Positions 5,976-14,815 are shown, counted from the first letter of the stretch. The stretch is 49,339 bases of DNA from Clostridia bacterium (GCA_017501225.1 JAFVXH010000018.1:1-49339), one strand, 5' to 3'. The notes: generated by a model not told the origin, from the letters alone. Numbers and translations are program-made.

Positions 5976-6743
5976 TCAAAGAATTTGAATACGGTTGCTG
6001 CTTCTGACGGTCACCTCGATCGAAGCGTCCGCCTCCAAAACCAAATCACGCAAGCGGTCGCACACGAGGTGCTCGGTTTCAAAATGTCCGCCCGCGATAA
6101 GATTGATGCCCATTTCGGGGGCATCGGTCAGAGGATGGTGGGAAAGCTCGCCCGTCAGATACGTGTCCGCTCCTGCCGCGCGTGCCGCCGACACGGCGTC
6201 GCCACCGCTGCCACCCATCAGGGCAACGGTCGATACGGGCTTGTCCGCGTCGCTCACGGCAAGCATCCGAGCCCCCGTGGCAGCCTTGACGCGCTCTGCG
6301 AATTCCGCAAGTGTGATCGGAGCCTCCAGATGCCCGATGCGCGCGATGCGCTCCTCACCGTCGGCAAGCACCGATACGTCCAAAATTCCCAATGCTTGGC
6401 ACAAAACGTCGTTGACGCCTCCCTCGACGGCATCCAGACGCGTATGGAAGCTCATGACGCTCACGCCCGCAAGCAAAAGCTTGATCACCTTGCTTGCCAC
6501 GAAATTGCTCCCCTCCAGCGCGCGCAAGGGACGGAAAACGAGGGGATGGTGTGACAAGATCACGTCGTATCCCTCCTCCACGGCGATCCTTGCGATCTCG
6601 TCGGTGACGTCCAGCGCCACCAGCGCACGGCGTACGGGGGCATTGTCATCGGGACAGCACATCAATCCGTCGTTGTCCCACTCGCAGGAAAGAGATCTCG
6701 GAATTTTTTCATTCAGATATTCATACAGCTCACGAACAGTCAT
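5976..6743 (-). CDS. Nif3-like dinuclear metal-centre protein (YqfO family)
   Basis: This 255-residue protein has the family start FxYLNEKIPRSLSCEWDNDGL (shortened here) and the metal-ligand stretches ILSHHPLVFRPL (about 62-73) and SFHTRLDAVEGGVND (about 97-111), plus a C-terminal GHFETEHLV. It is the two-domain core form without the long insert seen in some YqfO proteins. The family was once called GTP cyclohydrolase type 2, but its in vivo role is not settled. Its ATG overlaps the trmK stop (ATGA), matching the trmK-nif3 pairing conserved throughout Firmicutes. Confidence 0.92.
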   Translation of the reverse strand: MTVRELYEYLNEKIPRSLSCEWDNDGLMCCPDDNAPVRRALVALDVTDEIARIAVEEGYDVILSHHPLVFRPLRALEGSNFVASKVIKLLLAGVSVMSFHTRLDAVEGGVNDVLCQALGILDVSVLADGEERIARIGHLEAPITLAEFAERVKAATGARMLAVSDADKPVSTVALMGGSGGDAVSAARAAGADTYLTGELSHHPLTDAPEMGINLIAGGHFETEHLVCDRLRDLVLEADASIEVTVRSSNRIQIL

Positions 6744-7432
6744 TGCAACCTCTCCAATCTGTTTTTCAGTGCGTGCAAAAGGCGCACCTCTTTTTCGGTA
6801 TCCGCCGTGCGGGCCTTGGATTTTCCGTCAAGCACGCTCTCCAATACCGCGATCTCGTGCTTGATCAGCGGAATCAGATAGGGACTGTTTCTCTCTAAGT
6901 TCCGCTTGCCGAGGAGCAGCTCCTCCTCGGAATAGACCTCTGCTTGCCCCAAAAAACGCGCATGAATCGTCTGATAGTAGCGATCCTCAAAGCTGATACT
7001 TTCCCCAAGGATGGAAAATCCGTTCTTCAGGAGCCAGGCGCGCAAAACCTGAGGGCGCGACATCGGCTGCAGAATCAGTCCAAACCGTGCGTCCCTGATC
7101 CAGGGCGCCTCCTCTAAAATTTTGACGATCAGCTCCCCGCCCATTCCGAAGATCAGAATATCGTCGGGGGCATACGGCTCGACGCCGTGCAAGCCGTCGG
7201 TACAGAGGGTGTCGATCTTTGCCTCCAATCCCTGTGCCGCGATGTTCTCGCGAGCCGCCCTGATGGGACCCTCGTTGATATCGCACGCAAGGGCGCGCGA
7301 AACGATCCCCTCCTGCACAAGATGAATGGGGAGATATGCGTGATCGGTCCCGATGTCCGCGACGCACCCGCCGCGCCTGATATACGGTATGGCGCTGGCA
7401 AGGCGGGAATCGGGCAGAATGCGATGCTTCAT
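6740..7432 (-). CDS. trmK: tRNA (adenine22-N1)-methyltransferase TrmK
   Basis: TrmK methylates N1 of A22 in tRNA using S-adenosylmethionine. The 230-residue protein carries the SAM-binding motif CVADIGTDHAYLPIHLVQ (about 22-39), IFGMGGELIVKIL and LILQPMSRPQVLRAWL, all typical of the family. The C-terminal part is helical, as in B. subtilis YqfN. The start at 7432 has an AAAGGA site about 12 bases upstream. It overlaps the Nif3-like gene by 4 bases. Confidence 0.92.
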   Translation of the reverse strand: MKHRILPDSRLASAIPYIRRGGCVADIGTDHAYLPIHLVQEGIVSRALACDINEGPIRAARENIAAQGLEAKIDTLCTDGLHGVEPYAPDDILIFGMGGELIVKILEEAPWIRDARFGLILQPMSRPQVLRAWLLKNGFSILGESISFEDRYYQTIHARFLGQAEVYSEEELLLGKRNLERNSPYLIPLIKHEIAVLESVLDGKSKARTADTEKEVRLLHALKNRLERLQ

Positions 7433-7479
7433 TCGCCATCACCGTCCTTTTTGGTAAAAATGTCATAGGAAAACAGACA

Positions 7480-7497
7480 GGCAGGGATATTCCTGCC
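7480..7497 (-). terminator. Weak hairpin between DUF1858 gene and trmK
   Basis: The stem GGCAGG/CCTGCC at 7480-7485 and 7492-7497 is followed on the minus strand by a mixed T-rich run (TGTCTGTTTTCC). It may attenuate transcription into trmK rather than stop it, since no separate trmK promoter is apparent. Confidence 0.35.
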
Positions 7498-7511
7498 CGT
7501 TGTTTGTGTTT

Positions 7512-7718
7512 TCAGTTCTTCTTGGATGCCAGGAAGGCGTTGATCTGCTCAACCAGCGCGTCGGCGTCGGTACCGTGAACAGCGCACGCTGCCTCGATGG
7601 ACTCACTGCGGGAAGCGGGGCAACCCAGGCAATGCATTCCAATGGCAAAAAAGAACTGCGCGGTATCTCTGTCGTAATCCAAAATATCGCCGATGATCGA
7701 CTCTTTCGTAACTACCAT
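7512..7718 (-). CDS. DUF1858 domain protein (hybrid-cluster-protein-associated redox disulfide family)
   Basis: This 68-residue protein starts MVVTKESIIGDILDYDRDTA and contains the hallmark FFAIGMHCLGCPASRSESIE with a CxxC pair (about residues 30-33), a proposed redox-active disulfide. Family members are small soluble proteins often found alone or near redox enzymes. It heads the minus-strand operon and has a consensus promoter directly upstream. No partner enzyme is adjacent. Confidence 0.88.
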   Translation of the reverse strand: MVVTKESIIGDILDYDRDTAQFFFAIGMHCLGCPASRSESIEAACAVHGTDADALVEQINAFLASKKN

Positions 7719-7774
7719 GTCGTGTGTTCCTTTCCAAAAACGAATTGGAATGTAATGATTTACATACCGTTTGT

Positions 7775-7803
7775 ATTATACCCTAAAAAGGCGGTTTTGT
7801 CAA
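7775..7803 (-). promoter_or_regulatory. Consensus sigma-70 promoter for the DUF1858-trmK-rlmD operon
   Basis: On the minus strand TTGACA (7798-7803) and TATAAT (7775-7780) are separated by exactly 17 bases. Both hexamers match consensus perfectly. Confidence 0.9.
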
Positions 7804-7877
7804 TCGTTCTTTGTATATTTTAGAAAAAAAGCAACCGCTTTTCGTCCAAAAAACCAAACGGCATCCGGCGTCCTCTC

Positions 7878-7906
7878 TTGACAAGCGGAATAAAGTCTGT
7901 TATAAT
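7878..7906 (+). promoter_or_regulatory. Consensus sigma-70 promoter for holB-ricT
   Basis: TTGACA (7878-7883) and TATAAT (7901-7906) are separated by 17 bases. It is divergent from the promoter at 7775-7803, with 74 bases between the two -35 boxes. Confidence 0.9.
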
Positions 7907-7969
7907 TAGAGTGGTATAGAAGTATTCCGTACCAAAAGGATCAAATCAAGGGACAAGGAGGAGAGCAGG

Positions 7970-9010
7970 ATGGAAAAGGCCGCATTTACGGATCTGATCG
8001 GAAACGACGCCGTAAAGGAAACGCTGAAAAACCGCATCCTATTCTCCCGACTGTCGCACGCGTATCTTTTGGAGGCTCCGCAGGGTCAGGGCAAGCACAT
8101 GCTTGCGCTGCGCATCGCGATGGCTCTGGCGTGCGAGCACAAGGATGACGCGTCCCTCCCCTTGCCCTGCATGCGTTGCCCCGCTTGCAAAAAAATTCTG
8201 GGCGGCAATTCTCCCGACGTCATTTACGTCAAGCGGGAGAAGGACAAGGCAACCTTCGGTGTCGGACCCATCCGCGAGATGCGTGCCGACGTCGCGATCG
8301 CACCGTTTGAGCTGAGCAAAAAGGTCTATATCCTTGAGGAAGCCCATCTGATGACCGATCAAGCGCAAAACGCGCTCCTGCTGACCTTAGAGGAGCCACC
8401 CTCCTACGCGCTCTTTCTGTTGCTTTGCGACCGCATTGAGCCCATGCTCGAAACCATCCGAAGCCGCGCCCCCGTGCTGCGTCTTCTGCCCGTCCCCGCC
8501 GACAGAATGCGAGAGCATCTTCTTTCAACGTCGGGCGACGCCAAGGAGCTCGAGGCAAGATCGCCGCAGGAAATGCGCGAGCTGATCGCCGCAGCCGACG
8601 GAAGCATCGGTCGCGCTCTTGCTCTTTTGGACGAAAGGCGTCGAAAGCCCATTCTGGCACAGCGCAGGCTGACGCGTCAGATGATCGAGCTTTACGCGCA
8701 ACGGCATCAGACCGTAGCGGCACTCAAGCTTCTCAAGTCCTTCCCCGAAAAACGCGAGGATCTGATCGCGCAGCTGCGCGTCACGCTCACGGCACTTCGG
8801 GATCTGCTGATCTGCAAGCAAAGTGACGTAGCGCCTCTGTGCTTCTTTTTCGAGCGGGAGGAGGCAATGGAGCTTGCCTATCCCTTTACGACCGCAGAGC
8901 TGCTCGCGCTCACCGATCGAATGATCCTCTGCATCGACGAGCTATCCCGCAACGCAAACGTGCGCCTTGCCCTGACGGCTCTGGCGCAGGACACGGGACT
9001 TCTTACGTAA
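7970..9010 (+). CDS. holB: DNA polymerase III subunit delta'
   Basis: This is the delta' subunit of the clamp loader that places the sliding clamp on DNA. The 346-residue protein starts MEKAAFTDLIGNDAVKETLK, with APQGQGKHMLAL as its P-loop (about 37-48), a zinc site CMRCPACKKI (about 67-76), and YILEEAHLMTDQAQNALLLT in place of the Walker B region, followed by LEEPP. The ribosome site is AAGGAGG. The adjacent downstream ricT matches the holB-yaaT order of B. subtilis. Confidence 0.92.
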   Translation: MEKAAFTDLIGNDAVKETLKNRILFSRLSHAYLLEAPQGQGKHMLALRIAMALACEHKDDASLPLPCMRCPACKKILGGNSPDVIYVKREKDKATFGVGPIREMRADVAIAPFELSKKVYILEEAHLMTDQAQNALLLTLEEPPSYALFLLLCDRIEPMLETIRSRAPVLRLLPVPADRMREHLLSTSGDAKELEARSPQEMRELIAAADGSIGRALALLDERRRKPILAQRRLTRQMIELYAQRHQTVAALKLLKSFPEKREDLIAQLRVTLTALRDLLICKQSDVAPLCFFFEREEAMELAYPFTTAELLALTDRMILCIDELSRNANVRLALTALAQDTGLLT

Positions 9011-9055
9011 CCCATCCACCGATCCACAAGATAAGAAAGGATTCTACCGATACTC

Positions 9056-10459
9056 ATGGAAGAACAAAAGCAAATTTCCGCGCAAGGCGGAAACGGCGAG
9101 AAAAAGGAGGGCGGAAAAGCCCGCTCGGGCCGCCGCCATCATCATAATCGGCACAATCGCCATAAGGGCGGCAATCAGGCGCAGAAGCCCTTGCAGGAGG
9201 GAGTAGAGCAGGTAAGCGCGAAGCCCGCTACGGACAACGCTCCCAAAAAGCAAGCGCCGCAGAAAAATCAGCAAAATCACGAGCAATCGAATAAGCAGGA
9301 AAACAAGCAAAGAAACGGCAAACGCCACAGAAACGACCGCAACCGCAAAAAGCGTGACGGAGGGCAGCAGGGCGCGCAGAAGCCGCTGTACAGCCCCGAG
9401 GAGGTCTCTCCCGCAGAGCCTTCCTTGGAGGAGCTTCGCTCCCCTATCGTTCTCAATCCCGCTACCCCTTCCCTTTCCTCAACCTCTATCCTTGATCGCA
9501 AGGCGACTGACGCAAGTCCCCTTCCCGAGATCGCTTCTCTGGAGAACTATCCTCCGGTCGATGAAATCGCGAACCTTTCCAAGAAAGAGGATGGGGAGGA
9601 GCGCGTGGAGGTCGTAGGCGTGCGCTTCCGTGCCTCGGGCAAAATGTATTACTTTGACCCGCAGGGAATTCAAGCCAAAAAGGGCGAGTGCGGCATTGTG
9701 GAAACCGCAAGAGGCCCGGAATTCGGCGATATCTGCCTTGGCAATACCACCGTACCCAAGAGTCACACCGTGTCTCCTCTGCGTCCGCTTCTGCGCGTGG
9801 CAACACCGGCGGACATTGCGCATAATGAGGAAAACCGCAAAAAGGAAAAAGAGGCACTCTCGGTTTGTCAAGAACGGGTCGCGGCGCATAAGCTGGAAAT
9901 GAAGCTGATCGACGTGCAGTATTCCTTTGACAACTCCAAGCTGCTCTTTTATTTCACCGCGGACGGCCGTGTGGATTTCCGCGATCTGGTTAAGGATCTG
10001 GCATCCATCTTCCGCACGCGTATCGAGCTTCGCCAGATCGGTATCCGTGACGAGGCAAAGATGCTGGGCGGCATCGGCGCATGCGGCAGAATGCTCTGCT
10101 GCTCCACCTTCCTGCCCGACTTTGCGCAGGTATCCATCAAGATGGCAAAGGAGCAGAATCTCTCGCTCAATTCCTCCAAGATCTCGGGCGTGTGCGGACG
10201 CTTGATGTGCTGTCTGCGCTTTGAGTCCGACGTCTACAGTGAGGAGATCAAGCAGATGCCTCCCGTAGACTCGGTGGTCAAGACCGAGGACGGCATCGGA
10301 TACGTCATCAGCACCAATCCCTTGGCGGGAACGGTACGCGTCGTGCTCAAGGACACCCCCGACGTAGCACCCAAGCAGTACCACAGAAGCACCGTCACGG
10401 TTCTGGAGCGCGACAGGAAACACAAGGACGAGAAGGGCAAACACGGCGAGGAAGCCTGA
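9056..10459 (+). CDS. ricT: PSP1-domain protein RicT (YaaT-like)
   Basis: RicT is the stage-0 sporulation protein YaaT; with RicA and RicF it forms an iron-sulfur complex that directs RNase Y and affects competence and sporulation. The 467-residue protein has an N-terminal low-complexity region (about 1-115) rich in Lys, Asn, Gln, Arg and His, much longer than in B. subtilis, then the PSP1 core from about 185. Cysteine motifs GACGRMLCCSTFL and GVCGRLMCCLRFE (about 340-385) are typical. A short C-terminal charged tail follows. The ribosome site before the ATG is distant (AAAGGA about 15 bases away), so the exact start is less certain. Confidence 0.9.
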   Translation: MEEQKQISAQGGNGEKKEGGKARSGRRHHHNRHNRHKGGNQAQKPLQEGVEQVSAKPATDNAPKKQAPQKNQQNHEQSNKQENKQRNGKRHRNDRNRKKRDGGQQGAQKPLYSPEEVSPAEPSLEELRSPIVLNPATPSLSSTSILDRKATDASPLPEIASLENYPPVDEIANLSKKEDGEERVEVVGVRFRASGKMYYFDPQGIQAKKGECGIVETARGPEFGDICLGNTTVPKSHTVSPLRPLLRVATPADIAHNEENRKKEKEALSVCQERVAAHKLEMKLIDVQYSFDNSKLLFYFTADGRVDFRDLVKDLASIFRTRIELRQIGIRDEAKMLGGIGACGRMLCCSTFLPDFAQVSIKMAKEQNLSLNSSKISGVCGRLMCCLRFESDVYSEEIKQMPPVDSVVKTEDGIGYVISTNPLAGTVRVVLKDTPDVAPKQYHRSTVTVLERDRKHKDEKGKHGEEA

Positions 10460-10508
10460 TTCCTCCTCATTTTCCACGAAAATTCGCAAAAAAAATTTCA
10501 AAAAACAG

Positions 10509-10536
10509 TTGCAAAACAAAAAAAATATGCTACAAT
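10509..10536 (+). promoter_or_regulatory. Sigma-70 promoter for the ferredoxin gene
   Basis: TTGCAA (10509-10514), 16-base A-rich spacer, TACAAT (10531-10536). An AGGAGG site follows at 10555-10560. Confidence 0.75.
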
Positions 10537-10569
10537 AGAGATAACAAACTAAACAGGAGGTACATAACC

Positions 10570-10740
10570 ATGGCATACAAAATTACCGAGGATTGCATTT
10601 CTTGCGGAAGCTGCGCTGACGCTTGCCCCGTAGAAGCAATCTACGAAGGCGACGGTAAGTATGAGATCGATCCTGATAAGTGCGCAGGTTGCGGCACGTG
10701 CGTTGACGCATGCCCCATCGGTGCAATTCAGGAAGCGTAA
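10570..10740 (+). CDS. 2[4Fe-4S] clostridial-type ferredoxin
   Basis: This 56-residue electron carrier starts MAYKITEDCISCGSCADACP. It has two CxxCxxCxxxCP motifs (C9, C12, C15, C19 and C38, C41, C44, C48), each ligating one [4Fe-4S] cluster across the two halves, and an internal pseudo-twofold repeat. It has its own promoter, AGGAGG site and terminator, so it is a monocistronic gene, as usual for the main ferredoxin of anaerobic clostridia. Likely partners in this window include the NfnAB enzyme. Confidence 0.96.
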   Translation: MAYKITEDCISCGSCADACPVEAIYEGDGKYEIDPDKCAGCGTCVDACPIGAIQEA

Positions 10741-10763
10741 TTTTACATCCTTACCCGATCATG

Positions 10764-10804
10764 GGCGGAGCACGCGGCTTTGTCTGCCTGCTCCGCCTTT
10801 TGTT
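10764..10804 (+). terminator. Intrinsic terminator after ferredoxin
   Basis: Stem GGCGGAGC (10764-10771) pairs with GCTCCGCC (10790-10797), followed by TTTTGTTATT. Confidence 0.85.
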
Positions 10805-10836
10805 ATTCCATAACGAATGCAGAAACGAGGAGCAAC

Positions 10837-11643
10837 ATGAAGGAAGTCCCACAATCCCCCTCCCTTTTGCCCGACGAGCGGCTTGACAGAGTCAATGAGG
10901 AGCTGTATCTGATCCAGAAGCAAAACGGATTGACCTTTGGCACGGATGCGTATCTTCTGGCGGCATTTTTACGCCCGTCACCAAACGCGTTCGCGGTCGA
11001 TCTTGGGAGTGGCACGGGCATTATCTCCCTGTTGGCTCTTGCAAAAAATAAATTCGCGCGCGTGACTGCCGTGGAGATCCAGCAAGGCTTTGCGGATCTG
11101 ATCGCACGGAACGCCGCCGTCAACGGCTACGCAGAGCGCCTGACCCCGATGCTTTGCGACGTCCGCAAGCTTTCCCCTGCGCTACTTGGTCGGGAGGCAG
11201 ACGTTGTCTTTTCCAATCCTCCTTATATGACAGCAGATAGCGGAAAGCGCAATCTGTTTGATGAAAAATACATTGCGCGACACGAGGTGTGCGGCGGCAT
11301 TTCGGATTTTTGCGCTGCCGCGGGCAGGATCTTAAAGCACGGTGGAAAATTCTACTGTGTCTTTCGTCCCGACAGACTGTCGGAACTGATGAATGCGCTG
11401 CAGAACGCTCGGCTTGCGCCCAAACGCATGACCTTTGTGCATGCCGATGCCGATACGGAGCCCTGTATGCTTCTGGTCGAAGCCATCAAGGGCGGAGCGC
11501 CGTCCGTGCGCGTATCCAAGCCCCTGCTGCTCTATCTGCCCAAGCAGGCAGGCGAGCGATCCAGAACGCGATCTCCCGAAGCGGAGAGGATCTATCGGAA
11601 TTGCTCCTTTTTGGATGAACCTCCTTCGGACGGGAGAGAATAA
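10837..11643 (+). CDS. tRNA1(Val) (adenine37-N6)-methyltransferase-like (TrmN6/YabB family)
   Basis: This 268-residue SAM-dependent methyltransferase starts MKEVPQSPSLLPDERLDRVN; the ATG at 10837 has a GAGGAG site, whereas a longer frame from 10780 overlaps the ferredoxin terminator. Motifs are GLTFGTDAYLLAAF (about 31-44), AVDLGSGTGIISLLAL (SAM site) and the N6-adenine or N5-glutamine signature SNPPYM (about 127-132). In Firmicutes such genes (yabB) modify tRNA; the exact base here is inferred. No rRNA- or protein-specific domain is attached. Confidence 0.82.
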   Translation: MKEVPQSPSLLPDERLDRVNEELYLIQKQNGLTFGTDAYLLAAFLRPSPNAFAVDLGSGTGIISLLALAKNKFARVTAVEIQQGFADLIARNAAVNGYAERLTPMLCDVRKLSPALLGREADVVFSNPPYMTADSGKRNLFDEKYIARHEVCGGISDFCAAAGRILKHGGKFYCVFRPDRLSELMNALQNARLAPKRMTFVHADADTEPCMLLVEAIKGGAPSVRVSKPLLLYLPKQAGERSRTRSPEAERIYRNCSFLDEPPSDGRE

Positions 11644-11699
11644 TTTCACATCCCCGAAAAAGCAGAAATCAAATACAATCACGGTAAAGGAGAAGCACT

Positions 11700-11870
11700 A
11701 TGAAGAAAAGCACCGCAATCTGGATCGGAATCGGCGTGACCGTTGCCGTTGCCGCCATCACCGCAGGCGTGATCTATGAGGTCAGAAGGATCAAAAAGCT
11801 GACTGCCGATGCAGACGAGGATCCGGATGAGCTGGATCTTGTCGAGGAGCCCGAGGCATTGCTCGAATAA
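11700..11870 (+). CDS. Small single-pass membrane protein with acidic tail
   Basis: This 56-residue gene starts MKKSTAIWIGIGVTVAVAAI behind an AAAGGAG site. One hydrophobic helix (about 7-26) is followed by a short basic patch (RRIKK) and an acidic tail (DADEDPDELDLVEEPEALLE). It looks like a small inner-membrane peptide anchored with its tail in the cytoplasm. The layout is like that of the 77-residue protein at 16890-17123. The function is unknown. It sits 56 bases after the methyltransferase gene and may be co-transcribed with it. Confidence 0.72.
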   Translation: MKKSTAIWIGIGVTVAVAAITAGVIYEVRRIKKLTADADEDPDELDLVEEPEALLE

Positions 11871-11886
11871 AAAATTCATCGAAAGC

Positions 11887-11913
11887 GAGAGAGAGCCCGA
11901 TGGGTTCTCTCTC
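11887..11913 (+). promoter_or_regulatory. 12-bp hairpin covering the upstream start codon of the TtcA-like gene
   Basis: Bases 11887-11898 pair with 11902-11913 (12 pairs, one G-U) around a GAT loop; the ATG at 11900-11902 starts inside that loop. No T-run follows, so it is not a terminator. It could hide the upstream start and favour the ATG at 11927. Confidence 0.6.
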
Positions 11914-12712
11914 GATCCGCAAAAGCATGGAACATATCAAACGAATTTTAAGCTATACCCGTCGCGCGATCGACGATTACGGCATGATCGAGGCGGGCGA
12001 TAAGATCGCAGTGGGAGTATCCGCAGGAAAGGATTCTCTCACCCTTTTGTGCGCCATGTCCGAGCTGCGCCGCTTCTATCCCGTGCCCTTCGAGCTGGTC
12101 GCCGTTACGGTGGATATGGGATTTTCCGAGGGGATGGATTTTTCGGGCATCGAGGCGCTCTGCCGCGAATTGGACGTGCCCTATCACGTCTTTCCAACAG
12201 AAATTTACAAGATCATCTTCGAGGTGCGCAAGGAAAAGAATCCTTGCTCGCTCTGCGCCAAGATGAGAAGGGGTGCGCTCCACAGCGCCGCAAAGGAGCT
12301 GGGCTGCAACAGCGTCGCCCTGGGGCATCACTTTGACGACGCCGTGGAAACGCTGATGCTCAATCTCTTTTTTGAGGGACGCATCGGCTGCTTCTCCCCC
12401 GTCACCTATCTTTCCCGCAAGCAGATCAAGGTCATTCGCCCCATGATCTATCTTCCCGAGAAGGACGTACGCTATTTTTCCAACAAGGTACAGCTGCCCG
12501 TTTCCGCTTCTCCCTGCCCTGCCGACGGAAACACGCAACGGGAGGAGATCAAGCGGCTTCTTGCCGACCTGGAACGCAAGCACGACGGACTGCGCTATCG
12601 CATCTTCGGTGCGATGCAGCGAGGAGAGATCGACGGCTTCCGCGAAATCTCCCGCATGCGGGGCATCAAAGAATACGCAAACGACGAATCCATTGGAGAG
12701 GAGGACGCATAA
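11900..12712 (+). CDS. TtcA-family tRNA thiolation protein (PP-loop ATPase)
   Basis: The family activates tRNA C32 or a related base with ATP for 2-thiolation using an iron-sulfur cluster. The PP-loop reads GVSAGKDSLTLL (about 39-50), with Ala in place of the first Gly of the usual SGGKDS. NPCSLCAKMRRG holds the CxxC pair and SPCPADGN a further Cys; GHHFDDAVETLMLN is the other ATP-binding signature. Two starts are possible: ATG 11900 (270 residues, inside a hairpin) and ATG 11927 (261 residues, MEHIKRILSYTRRAIDDYG), which fits the usual family length better. Neither has a strong ribosome site. It lies 2 bases before the YgiQ-type gene. Confidence 0.85.
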   Translation: MGSLSIRKSMEHIKRILSYTRRAIDDYGMIEAGDKIAVGVSAGKDSLTLLCAMSELRRFYPVPFELVAVTVDMGFSEGMDFSGIEALCRELDVPYHVFPTEIYKIIFEVRKEKNPCSLCAKMRRGALHSAAKELGCNSVALGHHFDDAVETLMLNLFFEGRIGCFSPVTYLSRKQIKVIRPMIYLPEKDVRYFSNKVQLPVSASPCPADGNTQREEIKRLLADLERKHDGLRYRIFGAMQRGEIDGFREISRMRGIKEYANDESIGEEDA

Positions 12713-12714
12713 GC

Positions 12715-14769
12715 ATGCAGACAAGCCATCAAAACACGCAGGCAAACGCCTTTTTGCCCCTGTGCCGTGCCGATATGCTGTCCCGCGGCTGGGATGCGCC
12801 CGATTTCGTATACGTCACGGGTGACGCTTACGTGGATCATCCCTCCTTCGGCGTTGCCATCATTTCCCGCGTTCTGGAGGCGGCGGGCTATCGCGTCGCC
12901 ATCCTTTCTCAGCCCGACTATAAAAGCTGTGACGCTTTTCGGGAATACGGTCGCCCCCGCCTTGGATTTTTGGTCACGGCGGGAAATATCGACAGTATGG
13001 TAGCACACTATACCGCCGCAAAGAAAAGGCGGAGCTTTGACTACTATTCCCCCGGTGGAAAGATGGGAAAGCGTCCCGACAGAGCCCTGATCGTGTACTC
13101 CAACCGCATCCGCGAGGCATATGGGGACGTTCCGATTATCCTCGGTGGTCTTGAAGCATCCCTGCGCCGCTTTGCCCATTACGATTATTGGGACGATAAG
13201 GTGCGCCGCTCGGTCCTGGTGGACAGCCGCGCGGATCTGTTGACCTACGGCATGGGCGAGAATATCCTGCTCCGCATCGCCGAGTTGCTCAACAAAGGCG
13301 TACCCGTGCGCAAGATCCGCGACGTGAGAGGTACCGTCTACCTTGCAAAGGTAGGTGACAATATCCACTACGACGTTGCCGAGGTCTTTGACTATAACGA
13401 TCTCAAGGAGGACAAGCGCGTCTACGCGAAGGCGTTCGGCGTGCAGTATCAGAATCAGGACGCCATCAACGGGCGCGCCATCTGCGAGGTATACGATAAT
13501 AAGATCTTGGTGCAAAATCCCCCCATGCCGCCCTTGGAGCGCGAGGAGCTGGACCGCGTTTATGCCCTCCCCTACGCGCGTACCTATCATCCAAGCTACG
13601 AAGGCTTGGGAGGCGTTCCCGGCATCGAGGAGGTACAATTCTCCATCACGCATAACAGAGGCTGCTTTGGCGGCTGTAACTTCTGTGCCCTCGCTTTCCA
13701 TCAGGGCAGAACCGTTCGCTCCCGCAGCATTGAAAGCGTGGTCGAGGAAGCCAAAAAGATCACCGAAATGCCCAATTTCAAGGGATACATCCACGACGTG
13801 GGAGGTCCTACCGCGAACTTCCGCTATCCCGCCTGCGACAAGCAGCTAAGGGACGGCGTTTGCTCGGGACGCAAGTGTCTGGCGCCCACGCCCTGCAAAA
13901 ACTTAAAGGTCGACCATACCGAATACCGGGAGCTGATCCAGCGCATCGAAGCCCTTCCGCGTATCAAGAAGGTCTTTATCCGCAGCGGCATCCGATTTGA
14001 TTATCTGATGGCGGACAAGGACGATTCCTTCTTCTACAAGCTGGTGCGCGACAACGTCAGCGGACAGCTCAAGGTCGCCCCCGAGCACTGTGCGTCGGGC
14101 GTTCTTTCCTGCATGGGTAAGCCGGACTTTTCGGTGTACGAGGGATTCCGCAAAAAATTCTTTGAGCTGACGAAAAAGGCGGGCAAGGAGCAATACCTTG
14201 TGCCGTATCTGATGTCCAGCCACCCGGGTTCAACCCTTAAGGACGCCGTGGAGCTTGCACTCTGCCTCAAGGAAAACAACTATGCTCCCGAGCAGGTGCA
14301 GGACTTCTATCCCACGCCGGGAACGGCATCGACGGTCATGTATTACACGGGCATCCACCCCTTTACGGGAAAGCCCGTATACGTTGCCACCGACTATCAC
14401 GAAAAGCAATTGCAAAGAGCACTCCTGCAATATAACCGCCCGCAAAACGCCCCTATGGTGCGCAAGGCTCTGCGCCTTTGCGGTCGCGAGGATCTGATCG
14501 GCTACGGCAAGGAGTGTCTGGTCCGTCCCGAGGGAGGACGGGAAGCAAATCAATCCTCCCGACAATCCGCGTCCCCGACGGACAGACGTCAAAAATCCGC
14601 ACCCATCACGCGCAATTCGCGCGCGGCACGCTCGCAATCGGGAGAGCGTGAAGCGTCAAGGGGTGCTAAGGGACCCTTGAAAAAGCCCGGACGGATCGGC
14701 GGACGCCCCGGCGGCATCCTTCCCTCCAAAAAAGGAACGCACGCCCCCAAAGGAAATAAAAAAAGATAA
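12715..14769 (+). CDS. YgiQ-family radical SAM protein
   Basis: This 684-residue protein starts MQTSHQNTQANAFLPLCRAD. After an N-terminal region of about 300 residues (DAYVDHPSFGVAIISRVLEA, a cobalamin-like fold lacking an obvious DxHxxG), the radical SAM motif RGCFGGCNFCALAF (about 314-327) supplies three Cys ligands for a [4Fe-4S] cluster. SSHPGSTLKDAVELA and the DFYPTPGTASTVMYYTG motif follow, then a disordered basic tail from about 615 rich in Arg, Ser and Lys. The reaction of YgiQ proteins is unknown. The gene follows the TtcA-like gene directly and ends in a strong terminator. Confidence 0.92.
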   Translation: MQTSHQNTQANAFLPLCRADMLSRGWDAPDFVYVTGDAYVDHPSFGVAIISRVLEAAGYRVAILSQPDYKSCDAFREYGRPRLGFLVTAGNIDSMVAHYTAAKKRRSFDYYSPGGKMGKRPDRALIVYSNRIREAYGDVPIILGGLEASLRRFAHYDYWDDKVRRSVLVDSRADLLTYGMGENILLRIAELLNKGVPVRKIRDVRGTVYLAKVGDNIHYDVAEVFDYNDLKEDKRVYAKAFGVQYQNQDAINGRAICEVYDNKILVQNPPMPPLEREELDRVYALPYARTYHPSYEGLGGVPGIEEVQFSITHNRGCFGGCNFCALAFHQGRTVRSRSIESVVEEAKKITEMPNFKGYIHDVGGPTANFRYPACDKQLRDGVCSGRKCLAPTPCKNLKVDHTEYRELIQRIEALPRIKKVFIRSGIRFDYLMADKDDSFFYKLVRDNVSGQLKVAPEHCASGVLSCMGKPDFSVYEGFRKKFFELTKKAGKEQYLVPYLMSSHPGSTLKDAVELALCLKENNYAPEQVQDFYPTPGTASTVMYYTGIHPFTGKPVYVATDYHEKQLQRALLQYNRPQNAPMVRKALRLCGREDLIGYGKECLVRPEGGREANQSSRQSASPTDRRQKSAPITRNSRAARSQSGEREASRGAKGPLKKPGRIGGRPGGILPSKKGTHAPKGNKKR

Positions 14770-14815
14770 ACGAAGCACGCTCTGCAAACGGTTGCAGAGC
14801 GTGCTTCGTTTTTAT
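14768..14815. terminator. Strong bidirectional terminator between ygiQ-type gene and ddl
   Basis: A 20-bp perfect stem (14768-14787 with 14792-14811) and ACGG loop, with T-runs on both strands. It serves the convergent genes on either side; the ygiQ stop codon lies at its foot. Confidence 0.92.
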
